In this document: positions 1 to 8,031 of the stretch, one piece after another
How the letters are laid out: each line of letters begins with the position of its first letter
How positions within the stretch are numbered: position 1 is the stretch's first letter
Assembly (NCBI GenBank): GCA_023379845.1
Contig: JAMCPG010000049.1
Span: 1-40,723 of the forward strand
DNA length: 40,723 bases
Reading direction: 5' to 3'
Source of the DNA: Thermoplasmatota archaeon
Lineage (GTDB): Archaea; Thermoplasmatota; Thermoplasmata; Thermoplasmatales; Thermoplasmataceae
Made by a program: the position numbers and the translations under genes
Notes under the pieces: generated by a model
Database searches by the model: none
What the model was told of the DNA's origin: nothing
Seen by the model: only the letters and a program-made list of their open reading frames with translations

Positions 1-1
1 A

Positions 2-136
2 GGTAGAATTGGCCTCTATGGTATTGTGGTTGTAGTCCTTGGGATCCTGACTATAATTGCACTCAAAATTATACTGGATAAAATTGTTCTGGTAACAGAG
101 GAGGAGATCGAAAAAAAGCATAAATTCGCCGGATAG
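2..136 (+). CDS. C-terminal end of a membrane protein (partial)
   Basis: The frame is open from the window edge to a TAG stop. It encodes about 44 residues: a strongly hydrophobic stretch rich in Val, Ile and Leu (one membrane segment), then a charged tail with several Glu and Lys. This is how the last helix and cytoplasmic tail of many secondary transporters look. The next gene is acetyl-CoA synthetase in the opposite orientation, so an organic-acid or amino-acid carrier is conceivable. That is only a guess; too little is present to name a family. Confidence 0.55.
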   Translation, partial: GRIGLYGIVVVVLGILTIIALKIILDKIVLVTEEEIEKKHKFAG

Positions 137-269
137 CTTTGGAATGTCTGGCTCCTTCGCCCGTGCAGTGAAGAAGCGAAACTGAAATCCCATGAGCCTG
201 AATCATAAGGTTATGAAAAGGCCCTTTGGGTGAAAAAAAATTATGTACCCTCTTCCGGGTAGGGTGAAC

Positions 270-297
270 CCATCTATTAAAAAAAAGTAAAAAATAG
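270..297 (-). terminator. T-rich terminator after the acetyl-CoA synthetase gene
   Basis: Just past the acs stop codon, the minus strand carries two runs of six to nine T residues separated by a few bases. Archaeal transcription commonly ends at such T tracts. The facing plus-strand gene ends at 136, so the tract lies between convergent genes. The rest of 137-323 holds a weak 5-bp hairpin (accct/agggt near 244-263) and nothing else I can support. Confidence 0.45.
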
Positions 298-323
298 GGG
301 TGAGTCAGCACAAATGCACTGGA

Positions 324-2276
324 TTAAAGCAAATCCTTATTCTGCTTCCTGAACAGTTCCATGGCCTCCCTTATCTCGTCGACAGTTGCACCGCTCTCAA
401 GTGTGCTGACATCTCCAGGAACTTGGTTCAGGTATATCGCTTTAAGGACGCGCCTCATTATCTTGCCACTTCTTGTCTTCGGCAGGTTATTCACTACGTG
501 AATCTCGTCCGGCACAGTTATAGGGCCAAGCGACTCCCTTATGACCTTCTTCGTCTGTGTAACAAAATCAGGATTTCTATGGTGCCCCTCCCTTAAGACC
601 ACGAAAGCAACAATTGCATCCCCCTTGACTGCATCAGGCTTCCCAAATACCGCTGCCTCAGCTATCCCATCCACAGAAACGAGGGCGTCCTCTATTTCGA
701 TGGTGCCAAGCCTGTGACCTGAGACCTTGAGGACTTCATCTGCCCTACCAAGCAGCCAGAAATAGCCCTCTTCATCCTGTATAGCGTAGTCACCTGAATA
801 GTAATATCCAGGGAACTTGGAGAAATAGACCTCCTTGTATCTCGCAGGATCGTTGTTTATTGTAAGCATCATCCCGGGCCATGTACCTTTTACGCACAGA
901 AAACCTTTTTCTCCGTCTCTTGTTCGCGACCCCTCCTCGCTCAAAACATGCGGTTCCACGGAGGGCATAGGAAAAGTCGCAGAGCCAGGCTTCAGGTTCG
1001 GAAGACCAAGGTTGACGCTGGGCGAAATTATGAAACCTCCAGTTTCGGTCTGCCAGTATGTGTCTATTATTGGGCACTTTCCTTTACCTATGACCTTGTA
1101 GAACCACTCCCAAGCTGCAGGATTGATTGGTTCTCCGACAGTGCCCAGCACCTTCAGGGAGGAAAGGTCATATGCATCAGGATAATGGTTGCCATGCCTC
1201 ATCAGCGACCGGATAGCGGTCGGTGACGTGTACAGCTGATTTACTCCGTATCGCTCAACTATCTGCCACATTCTTGAAGGATCCGGGTACAGGATTGATC
1301 CCTCGTAGAGAATCGACGTCAATCCAAGCAGCAATGGTGCAAAAACAATGTAACTATGCCCAGTGACCCACCCAATGTCAGCTGCACACCACCATCTGTC
1401 GTCCTCTCCAGGGTCAAACGCCCACTTCAGGGTATTTGCAACCCAGACGGAATACCCCCCGCTCCCGTGAACTATCCCTTTCGGCTTTCCTGTTGTTCCT
1501 GATGTATACAGTATGTAGAGAGGATCAGCGGAATCCATAACTTCGGGCGCCACAACGACATAATCGTCCTTGACAATCTTGTCCCACCAGAAATCCCTGC
1601 CTTCCTTCATGTCTATGTCATGACCAGTGCGTTTGTAAACGATCACTGTTTCCACATCAGGAGCCTTGTCAAGAGCTTCGTCAGCAATTTTCTTGAGGTC
1701 TACTACCTTTCCATTCCTGAAGCCGCCGTCTGCGGTTATCAGCAACTTTGAGCCAGAATCCCTTATCCTCTCCGCCAGGGAATCAGATCCAAAGCCTGAA
1801 AAGACGAGAGTGAAGACCACGCCGATGCGTGCTGCGGCAAGCATGGCTACCACAGTCTCTATAATCATTGGCATATAGATGGTGATACAATCACCCTTTC
1901 CAAGCCCAGAATCAAGCAGGGTTCTCGCAAATGCGTTCACTCTCCTGTAAAGGCCCTGGTAAGTGACTATCCTCTCTTCACCGTTTTCCCCAATCCATAT
2001 ATAAGCCGCCTTGTTTCGCCTGTGATTCTTCAGGTGCCTGTCGACGCAATTGTATGAAACGTTAAGCTTGCCGTCCTTGAACCATTTATAAAATGGTTTC
2101 TCCCCATCGTCAAGTACTTTTGTCCAGGTTGAATACCAGTCAATAACTTTGGCGTGTTCTGACCAGAATCCATCCCGATCCTTCACTGAGTTTTCCTGTA
2201 TTGAAAGATACTTTCCGACATTATGGTTAAAAATACCAGACGATATTATCGAATTTCCATTACCGGACTGATCCAT
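324..2276 (-). CDS. acs: acetyl-CoA synthetase (AMP-forming)
   Basis: The enzyme activates acetate with ATP and CoA to acetyl-CoA, AMP and pyrophosphate in the cytoplasm. At 650 residues it has the normal family length. The N-terminal third matches the ACAS cap domain. The phosphate-binding loop YTSGTTGKPKG follows, then the YYSGDYA and GRADEVLKVSGHRLG adenylate-binding and hinge region, and near residue 610 the KTRSGKIMRR motif holding the catalytic, acetylatable lysine. The ATG start lies 34 bases after the end of the phosphate transporter gene on the same strand. Propionate or another short acid could also be a substrate; sequence alone cannot exclude this. Confidence 0.95.
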   Translation of the reverse strand: MDQSGNGNSIISSGIFNHNVGKYLSIQENSVKDRDGFWSEHAKVIDWYSTWTKVLDDGEKPFYKWFKDGKLNVSYNCVDRHLKNHRRNKAAYIWIGENGEERIVTYQGLYRRVNAFARTLLDSGLGKGDCITIYMPMIIETVVAMLAAARIGVVFTLVFSGFGSDSLAERIRDSGSKLLITADGGFRNGKVVDLKKIADEALDKAPDVETVIVYKRTGHDIDMKEGRDFWWDKIVKDDYVVVAPEVMDSADPLYILYTSGTTGKPKGIVHGSGGYSVWVANTLKWAFDPGEDDRWWCAADIGWVTGHSYIVFAPLLLGLTSILYEGSILYPDPSRMWQIVERYGVNQLYTSPTAIRSLMRHGNHYPDAYDLSSLKVLGTVGEPINPAAWEWFYKVIGKGKCPIIDTYWQTETGGFIISPSVNLGLPNLKPGSATFPMPSVEPHVLSEEGSRTRDGEKGFLCVKGTWPGMMLTINNDPARYKEVYFSKFPGYYYSGDYAIQDEEGYFWLLGRADEVLKVSGHRLGTIEIEDALVSVDGIAEAAVFGKPDAVKGDAIVAFVVLREGHHRNPDFVTQTKKVIRESLGPITVPDEIHVVNNLPKTRSGKIMRRVLKAIYLNQVPGDVSTLESGATVDEIREAMELFRKQNKDLL

Positions 2277-2310
2277 TATTCAGGATTGGATGATACATAT
2301 ATTAATGTGA

Positions 2311-3213
2311 CTACACCAAAAAGCCAAGGAACATGCCAATAAGTGGCGATACAATCCACGTTATTACCACAATGATGAAAGGTCTGACAAAGAGTGCCTT
2401 GTATTTGTAGGAAAGTCCCGCGCCAAAAACACCGGAAGTCAAGGTTTGCGTGTTAGACAACGGGAAAGAGAACAGGGTAGCTCCTTCAACCATGAAAGAT
2501 GATACAATTAGCGATATGAGTGCATTAAAATATCTCATCGAATACATCTCCTCGCCAACCCTCTTGAGAACACCGGCGCTCAGGAATGTTGAACCTACTA
2601 ATATACCTGCTAATACAGACAGGATCGAGGCAGCAGTGAAGCCGGCGAATCCGCCCAGAAGCCCAATCGTGTTTGCTCCCAGCGTATATGCGGTAAATGC
2701 AGAAGTTAATAGAAGAAGAATCTTCAGCGCGCTGGCCATATTCCAGGTCTTGTTCATCTGGACCTTTCCGAAATACTTATTTCCCAGGTAAGAGAGAGCA
2801 ATAGCCGCAACCGGCGATAATATCCATATTCCAAGAAGAAGCCCCAGATATCCTGTGTTCACGCCGTATCCTATTCGAAGCGATATGCCTACCGCAGTGC
2901 CAACAAGAGCCATGGACAGAGAAAGCGGCGACTTAAGGAGCTGAGCCACAATAAAAATCACAATCACTATTGAAAAAAGAATAGTTATAAGATAGGTCGA
3001 GTGAGGAAGAAGTGTAAGTGCAACTGAATTCATGTATCTACCCTGGATCAGGAATCCAGCAGCAAAACCCGCGGCCCCTATCATTACGCCTCCGGCCCTG
3101 CTAATAATCTTTGATCCAACAAGGGTACCAACCGCAGCAGACAGGTTGTTACCTGAAACGAACATGGCAAGGAGGAATTCCAGCCCGATTGAAAGATAGA
3201 AGTAAATGTCCAT
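2311..3213 (-). CDS. Pit/PHO4-family inorganic phosphate transporter
   Basis: This 300-residue polytopic membrane protein carries both half-repeat signatures of the PHO4 family: GNNLSAAVGTLVGS near residue 21, and SNTQTLTSGVFGAG near residue 252 in the C-terminal copy. About nine to ten hydrophobic helices are visible. Family members move phosphate (often metal-phosphate) with H+ or Na+ across the cytoplasmic membrane. Its ATG begins directly after the stop codon of the upstream DUF47 gene, so the two are translationally linked. It is shorter than bacterial PitA (about 500 residues) but close to archaeal versions. Sulfate transport by a relative of this family cannot be excluded. Confidence 0.88.
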   Translation of the reverse strand: MDIYFYLSIGLEFLLAMFVSGNNLSAAVGTLVGSKIISRAGGVMIGAAGFAAGFLIQGRYMNSVALTLLPHSTYLITILFSIVIVIFIVAQLLKSPLSLSMALVGTAVGISLRIGYGVNTGYLGLLLGIWILSPVAAIALSYLGNKYFGKVQMNKTWNMASALKILLLLTSAFTAYTLGANTIGLLGGFAGFTAASILSVLAGILVGSTFLSAGVLKRVGEEMYSMRYFNALISLIVSSFMVEGATLFSFPLSNTQTLTSGVFGAGLSYKYKALFVRPFIIVVITWIVSPLIGMFLGFLV

Positions 3214-3927
3214 TCAGCGATTCACTGAGTTAGATATTGTCATAACGAGGTCGGATGCATCCTCGCAGTCATCAAGCAGATCATCTATCCTGTGCACCGT
3301 GTTCATAACGTGCGTGAAAACCAGGTAATGCAAACCCTTTGCATTAACATAAACCTGGTCTATAAGATCATCCTTGATGTCATCCACGACCTCCTCGAGG
3401 GATTCAATCGACTTTCTCTCAGACTTCAGATGCTCCAGATCATTGGCATTGAGCATGTTCTGAAGGTTCGTGAGCGCTTTCTTGTTGTATTCAAGCATCG
3501 TTGAAAACTTCGTGTATGCCTCATCCTTGACATAACCTGCAAGCTCCGGGTTCAAACGAAGGAAATGGGACATCCTGTATATCTCCCTGGATAGGTATAG
3601 TGTCTTGTCCAGGATGTCATCACATGTCTCTACAAGGTTAAGCAGATGACCCAGCAATGTTGAATTTATCGCGCCCTGTGTTATGTCCGACTTAAGCGAC
3701 ATGGTGAGGTCATCGCCCTGTTTTTCTATTGTCCTTATCTTGTCCACAGAATATTCCTGTTCGGTGGAAGGTTGCAATAACTGGCTGGAAAGTATGTCAG
3801 TTGCCTTCTGGGCCAGATCGGTATAGACCTTAAGGTCCTGAAGTGCCTGTCTTTCGCCCAAAACAAGTAGGCGCCTCAGAAATCCTCTGCTGGGCATGCC
3901 GCAGGATTGTAAATCACTATTTATCAT
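3214..3927 (-). CDS. DUF47 / PhoU-like Pit accessory protein
   Basis: The protein has 237 residues, is almost wholly alpha-helical with heptad-like spacing, and resembles the DUF47 (TIGR00153) family, distant relatives of PhoU. These proteins are typically encoded next to Pit transporters and are thought to control them. Acidic pairs such as DDILD near residue 120 and RIDDLLDDCEDASD near residue 215 fit the metal-binding D/E motifs of the PhoU fold. The stop codon abuts the start of the transporter gene. The first methionine is chosen because a TATA-like cataaaa box lies about 25 bases upstream; Met11 is an alternative. The role in regulating phosphate uptake is inferred from family and context. 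Confidence 0.85.
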   Translation of the reverse strand: MINSDLQSCGMPSRGFLRRLLVLGERQALQDLKVYTDLAQKATDILSSQLLQPSTEQEYSVDKIRTIEKQGDDLTMSLKSDITQGAINSTLLGHLLNLVETCDDILDKTLYLSREIYRMSHFLRLNPELAGYVKDEAYTKFSTMLEYNKKALTNLQNMLNANDLEHLKSERKSIESLEEVVDDIKDDLIDQVYVNAKGLHYLVFTHVMNTVHRIDDLLDDCEDASDLVMTISNSVNR

Positions 3928-4033
3928 TTATTCAATCTTTTATGAAGTTGTAAAAGATAGTCGCTACCCTATTTTCACCTTCCTGGAAAAGAAAGGTGGA
4001 AAATAGATATCACCGGAACACCTTCCTCGTATC

Positions 4034-4852
4034 ATGAAGGTTCTGATCTCGGTTGATGCAGAAGGCTTGCAGGGAATAACGTTCGGTACACAGGTGCTGC
4101 CTGAACTTGCCCTTTATAATGAGGGACGTGACGCAATGGTTGATTCAATCAATGCAGTGGCTGAAGGAGCAATTAAGGGCGGCGCAGCTTCCGTTACCGT
4201 GGTCGATTCACATGACGGCAACCGGAACATACCGGCTACAAGAATAATACGAAAAGTAAGGCTAATCTCAGGGTGGCCAAAGGAACTTAGCATGGTTGAG
4301 GGCGCACGAGATGCCGATATGCTATTCATGATAGGATATCACAGTCATGCAGGGACGCTCAATGGAGTCCTGGATCACACCTATTCCCCAATCGTTCACA
4401 GGTTATGGGTAAACGGGAAAGAAACCGGGGAAATAGGCTTGAGTGCTGCCGTCGCCGGGAAACTAGGAGTAAGGACTGGGTTGGTTGCAGGCGATATGGC
4501 AGCCGTTAACGAGGCCCGGGAGATCCTGACTGATTGCGAATTTGCAGTGCTGAAAAACGGTCTTTCAAGATATTCAGCCAACTCGCTCTCGTCCGAGGAC
4601 GCGCTGGATCTTCTCAGATCCTCAGCCGAAAGTGCTGTAAAACGCCATGGATCCATGTACACGGTCAGAGAACCTGTAAAGATATCGGTGGAATTCCAGA
4701 ATTCAGGAATGGCTGACAACTGCATGCTTCTTCCAGGTATTTTGCGGAAAGATGCATATACTGTCGACATAGAGGGCAGCGACATGATCAATGCATACAA
4801 ACTTTTCAGGGTCATGGTGTCGCTTTCTTCTTTCTATCATGGAGAATATTGA
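4034..4852 (+). CDS. M55 family D-aminopeptidase (DppA-like)
   Basis: The product is a 272-residue cytoplasmic metallopeptidase of the DppA (M55) family, which cleaves D-amino-acid-containing or other small peptides with two zinc ions in a decameric ring. The metal ligands seen in the family are present: Asp8 and Glu10 in the SVDAEG start, His60 in VDSHDGNRN, His103 in GYHSHAG, and Glu133 in the TGEIGLSA segment. The length agrees with the family. It is a single gene, divergent from the phosphate-transport pair and followed after 63 bases by marC. The physiological substrate in an archaeon lacking murein is unknown; peptide salvage is likely. Confidence 0.9.
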   Translation: MKVLISVDAEGLQGITFGTQVLPELALYNEGRDAMVDSINAVAEGAIKGGAASVTVVDSHDGNRNIPATRIIRKVRLISGWPKELSMVEGARDADMLFMIGYHSHAGTLNGVLDHTYSPIVHRLWVNGKETGEIGLSAAVAGKLGVRTGLVAGDMAAVNEAREILTDCEFAVLKNGLSRYSANSLSSEDALDLLRSSAESAVKRHGSMYTVREPVKISVEFQNSGMADNCMLLPGILRKDAYTVDIEGSDMINAYKLFRVMVSLSSFYHGEY

Positions 4853-4915
4853 TCCCTTTCTGCAAAGAAGAAAGAGGAAAAATGAAATAACCATTCAATA
4901 TATGCAAGAGTAAAA

Positions 4916-5551
4916 TTGCTGTCAATACTATTCTTCGTTACTGTGTTCATCGCCGTGTTTTCTGTGTTGAACCCGATTGGTGCCATACCTACACTAATGG
5001 CGCTGACGGAAAATTATACCCAGAAGGAGAGAAACAGGGTTGTTGAAAGGAGCATTACGATCGCAGGTGGTGTTGTGGTGGCCTTTATGTTCATCGGTAT
5101 TTACATTTTCAGCGTTCTGGGTATCAACCTTTCAGATTTTGAGGTAGCCGGTGGCATACTGCTATTCAAGGTCGCATTCGATATGCTTCAGGGAAAGACA
5201 TCCAATACCAAGATGACCTCGGCAGAGGAGGAAGACAGCATTTCCCGGGAAGCAGTGGGGGTCGTGCCACTCGGTATGCCTCTTCTCGCGGGTCCGGGAA
5301 CTATTACAACGACAATGATCTACTTCAACCTGACATCGAATGGCCTAGGAGACAAGATCCTGGTACTCTTAGCTGTTTTGCTTACACTATTTACAGCATT
5401 CGTTATACTTAGATTTTCCACAATTCTTTTCAAGCGACTTGGAAAAACCGGATCGCTCGTTATATCCAGAATCATGGGGCTTCTGCTAGCTGCTATAGGT
5501 ATTGGATTCATAAGCCATGGAATATTCGGTATCTACCAGCAGCTAATATAG
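4916..5551 (+). CDS. MarC family integral membrane protein
   Basis: This 211-residue protein has six predicted membrane segments and the MarC (UPF0056) pattern: FSVLNPIGAIP in helix 1 and GVVPLGMPLLAGPGTITT at the start of the second half. The family is widespread, but its transport activity is unproven; the old link to multiple antibiotic resistance was not confirmed. The only workable start is TTG at 4916, since an ATG at 4902 runs into a stop after three codons. An aatata box lies about 20 bases upstream. The 3' end overlaps the end of the convergent aroD gene by 9 bases. Confidence 0.88.
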   Translation: MLSILFFVTVFIAVFSVLNPIGAIPTLMALTENYTQKERNRVVERSITIAGGVVVAFMFIGIYIFSVLGINLSDFEVAGGILLFKVAFDMLQGKTSNTKMTSAEEEDSISREAVGVVPLGMPLLAGPGTITTTMIYFNLTSNGLGDKILVLLAVLLTLFTAFVILRFSTILFKRLGKTGSLVISRIMGLLLAAIGIGFISHGIFGIYQQLI

Positions 5552-6220
5552 GCGGAAAATTGACCTGTATTGCTCGGCGGTAGGCTGTCCTGGAGCGGTT
5601 TTTCCGGAACCGGCAGCGTAGACGAAGTCTGAAACAAAATATGCTGCTACAGCACGCATGAAACTGCCATTTCCCATGGGGGAAAAGCAAAGCGGGCGAT
5701 CGATGCCATTGTACTCTTCCTCTATGATATTAATGTCAGAAAGCAGATCCTCCCTGCTGTTATAAGAGATGCCCAGTTTTATAACATCTGGTCTCGCAGA
5801 TAGCAGTCGTCTCAATAGATCTATGGATACAGAAGAATGTTCCCCATGATATGAGGAGAACCTCAGGCTTTTTCCTGACGAAACATCAGGAAGACGAATA
5901 TCCACGTCTATTGCCGGGGCGCCACTGTCTGTCGCGATTCCATAATACGTTTGCGCCTCTTCCGCAATATCTGTCCTGTATGTGAATATATAGGACTGCT
6001 GCATTAGAGACAGTCCTGAAAGCAAGCTTTGAAGATCCTTTTCGGACCTTTCCAAAAATAGATCATACCTTATCTCTATGATGTCACTCTTTCTTCCTTT
6101 TGTTCGGAGGGCTTTCAGCAAAGATGCCGAGGTGCTGGCTCGATACGACGTTATAATGGCAGGTGTTCCCTGTTTCACCAATACCTTACCGATCCTGATC
6201 GACGACCAGTTCTTCTTCAT
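5543..6220 (-). CDS. aroD: type I 3-dehydroquinate dehydratase
   Basis: The enzyme converts 3-dehydroquinate to 3-dehydroshikimate, the third step of the shikimate pathway, through a Schiff base. Counting from the chosen ATG, the family residues are all present: EIRYD (49-53), the TYR substrate arginine (82), His125 in SSYHGEH, Lys148 in DVIKLG as the Schiff-base lysine, FSPMG, and the C-terminal TAPGQPTAEQ loop. The frame is open 15 codons further upstream, but that extension would run through a TATA-like box (about 6248-6256). I therefore start at 6220, giving 225 residues, the normal archaeal length. It diverges from a winged-helix gene across a short shared promoter. Confidence 0.93.
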   Translation of the reverse strand: MKKNWSSIRIGKVLVKQGTPAIITSYRASTSASLLKALRTKGRKSDIIEIRYDLFLERSEKDLQSLLSGLSLMQQSYIFTYRTDIAEEAQTYYGIATDSGAPAIDVDIRLPDVSSGKSLRFSSYHGEHSSVSIDLLRRLLSARPDVIKLGISYNSREDLLSDINIIEEEYNGIDRPLCFSPMGNGSFMRAVAAYFVSDFVYAAGSGKTAPGQPTAEQYRSIFRLY

Positions 6221-6245
6221 GGAAGAATATGCCCAAACTGGATAA

Positions 6246-6256
6246 TAATTTATATT
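6246..6256. promoter_or_regulatory. shared near-symmetric TATA region between aroD and a winged-helix gene
   Basis: The AT-rich run centred near 6252 reads as a TATA-like box on both strands (tttatatt one way, aatataaat the other). The chosen aroD ATG (6220) and regulator ATG (6284) both lie 32 bases from its centre, so each transcript would have a leader of only a few bases. The two genes therefore probably compete for one divergent promoter. This is inference from spacing. Confidence 0.5.
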
Positions 6257-6283
6257 CATTTCCAACCTTACGATGAAGTGACA

Positions 6284-6718
6284 ATGTTTAAGATGACAAT
6301 GGTTTCTTCGCCAACCAGGGTTCTCGATGCGGATCTTGACAGGACAATCGCGTATTTTCTTTCAGACATAGGGTACATACCGCGGCTGAGGCCCGATACA
6401 GATTATAGCCAGATCTCTCAATCCATATATTTCAGGCTGTTCAAGGAGTGCTTTCTCATGAATTCCGACAGGTTCTGGACAGGCGACGAGTTGATGTCAT
6501 ATCTGAAAACAAGCCGAACCACGCTATACAGGCACCTGAACAAGCTGAAGGCAATGGATCTCCTGGAAGAGTCACAGGATGGGAAGACAAAGAGATACCG
6601 GCTCAGATCAGGGGACCTGATCAGGGCATGGAGCTGGGTGGAAGTCAACATGAAGATGGCCATGGATAACTACAGGAAGACTGTCGAGCACATTTCCAGG
6701 CTGATACAGAAGAGTTGA
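6284..6718 (+). CDS. winged-helix DNA-binding protein
   Basis: The product has 144 residues. Residues about 63-108 form a helix-turn-helix with a wing: FWTGDELMSYLKTSRTTLYR as the two helices, then LDLLEES..GKTKRYRL as the basic beta wing. The preceding 60 residues are unrecognised and the last 30 form an amphipathic helix suited to dimerisation. It is probably a transcription regulator of the ArsR/MarR fold class. No ligand site is visible. An alternative GTG start two codons upstream (6278) is possible. The divergent neighbour is aroD, which it might control. Confidence 0.65.
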   Translation: MFKMTMVSSPTRVLDADLDRTIAYFLSDIGYIPRLRPDTDYSQISQSIYFRLFKECFLMNSDRFWTGDELMSYLKTSRTTLYRHLNKLKAMDLLEESQDGKTKRYRLRSGDLIRAWSWVEVNMKMAMDNYRKTVEHISRLIQKS

Positions 6719-6798
6719 TTGTCACTTCGCACATTAATCGATCTAAGGATAAATTGCAAAATATTTTTAGATAGTAGAGCATCATTCGGCGTTACAGG

Positions 6799-7110
6799 TT
6801 GACTGAAATTTCAAAGATTCTGAAAGGGTTGGGAATACGAATGGACATGATTGAGATCAAGAAAGGTGGAAAATACAGGGTATTATCGGCAAGTGGAGAT
6901 GACAATCCGATTACAACGGAAGGTGAATTCGTTGGATATACGGTTCTAGGGGAAGAAGGGGCGATAGTCTTCAGGGTTAAGGAGAAGGAAAAGTCTTTCC
7001 TCCGTATGATTCCTGTTGGCGGAGTTTTTTCAATAGAATTTGATAACGAAGATCTCCTTAAAGTCAAGGAAAAACTGGACGAGCACGATAAAACCAACTA
7101 CATCAACTAG
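6799..7110 (+). CDS. small protein of unknown function
   Basis: I do not recognise this 103-residue protein. It is rich in Lys, Glu and Gly with alternating hydrophobic residues that suggest a compact beta-barrel (residues 20-85), then a charged amphipathic helix. The start is TTG at 6799, about 35 bases after an AT-rich aaatattttt box; an ATG at 6841 (residue 15) is also plausible and would still leave the barrel intact. The codon pattern matches its neighbours. It converges on thpR with an 8-base overlap. Confidence 0.6.
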   Translation: MTEISKILKGLGIRMDMIEIKKGGKYRVLSASGDDNPITTEGEFVGYTVLGEEGAIVFRVKEKEKSFLRMIPVGGVFSIEFDNEDLLKVKEKLDEHDKTNYIN

Positions 7111-7606
7111 ATTGGCAGATCTTTTCGTGAACTGGTCCAAGCTGCGTAAGGGTACTTTTGTAAAGCGCAGGTTTTTCCAGCTGGATTGTCTGTACAGGAT
7201 CGCCTGTTGATCTTATCCACTCTTCAATATTTACCGGGTATTTCGCCCTGGCTATTGTAATGTGTGGAATGAACTCTCTATCCTCATGAAGGTTAAGCGA
7301 TGAACAGATCCTGTCATGGTATTCCGTCAGTTTCATGTTATCTATAACCAGGGCGACTATTCTAGCATGTTTTGCTGATGGAAGACCGATGATTCTCGAG
7401 GGTTTCACAACAAGATCTTCGAACACGTTTCCTTTCAAAAAAGCACAGATCTCTCCGGCGCGTTCTTCATCGATCTCCCCGAGGAAAAATAGCGTGAGGT
7501 GGATATTCTTCATGTCTGTTGCACGAAACTTTCTGGAATCAATACCGGCTAGCAGATTCAAAATTTCCACAGGTTCTGGCACGTGCATCCCAATAAAGCA
7601 TCTCAT
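7103..7606 (-). CDS. thpR: RNA 2',3'-cyclic phosphodiesterase (LigT/ThpR)
   Basis: The 167-residue protein belongs to the 2H phosphoesterase superfamily. Both catalytic HxTx motifs are visible: HLTL at residues 36-39 and HITI at 115-118, about 80 residues apart as in the family. ThpR opens RNA 2',3'-cyclic phosphates to 2'-phosphates, and some homologues ligate tRNA halves in vitro. The RCFIG start and the length are typical. The gene is divergent from gcvH, with only about 48 bases between starts. The role in tRNA processing is inferred from the family. Confidence 0.93.
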   Translation of the reverse strand: MRCFIGMHVPEPVEILNLLAGIDSRKFRATDMKNIHLTLFFLGEIDEERAGEICAFLKGNVFEDLVVKPSRIIGLPSAKHARIVALVIDNMKLTEYHDRICSSLNLHEDREFIPHITIARAKYPVNIEEWIRSTGDPVQTIQLEKPALYKSTLTQLGPVHEKICQSS

Positions 7607-7626
7607 GTCTGGCTTAATATGCTCAA

Positions 7627-7637
7627 TTTATATAACC
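7627..7637 (+). promoter_or_regulatory. TATA box of gcvH
   Basis: A tttatataac box is centred about 24 bases before the gcvH ATG at 7655, the spacing expected for an archaeal leaderless transcript. It decides the start: the 24 codons upstream of that ATG lie before or inside the promoter. Confidence 0.55.
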
Positions 7638-7654
7638 AGAATCAATTTCAGTCT

Positions 7655-8029
7655 ATGTCCAACGTCCCTGAAAACCTCAAGTATACAAAAACACATGAAT
7701 GGGTATCTATTAACGGCAACGTGGCCACCGTAGGTATCACCGACTATGCGCAGCACCAATTGACCGATATTGTATTCGTGGATTTCCCGAAGGTCGGGGA
7801 GACTAAGAAGAAAGGTTCCGTTCTACTAACCGTGGAGTCTGTGAAGTCTGCCGAGGATGTATTTTCTCCGGTTGACGGCGAGGTAACTGAGACGAACAAG
7901 AAGCTCGTGGATGCACCGGAACTATTGAACAAGGATTCATACACAAACTGGATGGTAAAGATGAAGGTCAACACGCCCCCTTCTGACCTGCTGAGTCCAG
8001 CGGACTACAGAAAGCATATTGGGGAGTAG
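7655..8029 (+). CDS. gcvH: glycine cleavage system H protein
   Basis: The 124-residue lipoyl carrier protein shuttles the aminomethyl group between the P, T and L proteins of glycine cleavage. Family features: KYTKTHEWV at the N terminus, VGITDYAQ, GDIVFVD-like LTDIVFVDFP, and the ESVKSAEDVFSP loop with Lys64 as the lipoylation site, then PVDGEVTE. The frame is open 24 codons further upstream, but the TATA box and family length both support ATG 7655. The P, T and L genes are not in this window. Since some archaea carry stand-alone GcvH for lipoate metabolism, its exact partner is uncertain. The stop overlaps the rlmE frame. Confidence 0.95.
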   Translation: MSNVPENLKYTKTHEWVSINGNVATVGITDYAQHQLTDIVFVDFPKVGETKKKGSVLLTVESVKSAEDVFSPVDGEVTETNKKLVDAPELLNKDSYTNWMVKMKVNTPPSDLLSPADYRKHIGE

Positions 8030-8031
8030 AT

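Noticed and set aside
166-213. A possible C/D box small RNA (gtgaaga ... ctga ... atgag ... ctga)
   Set aside because: The C box has a mismatch and the guide spacers would be only about seven bases, too short for an archaeal C/D RNA.
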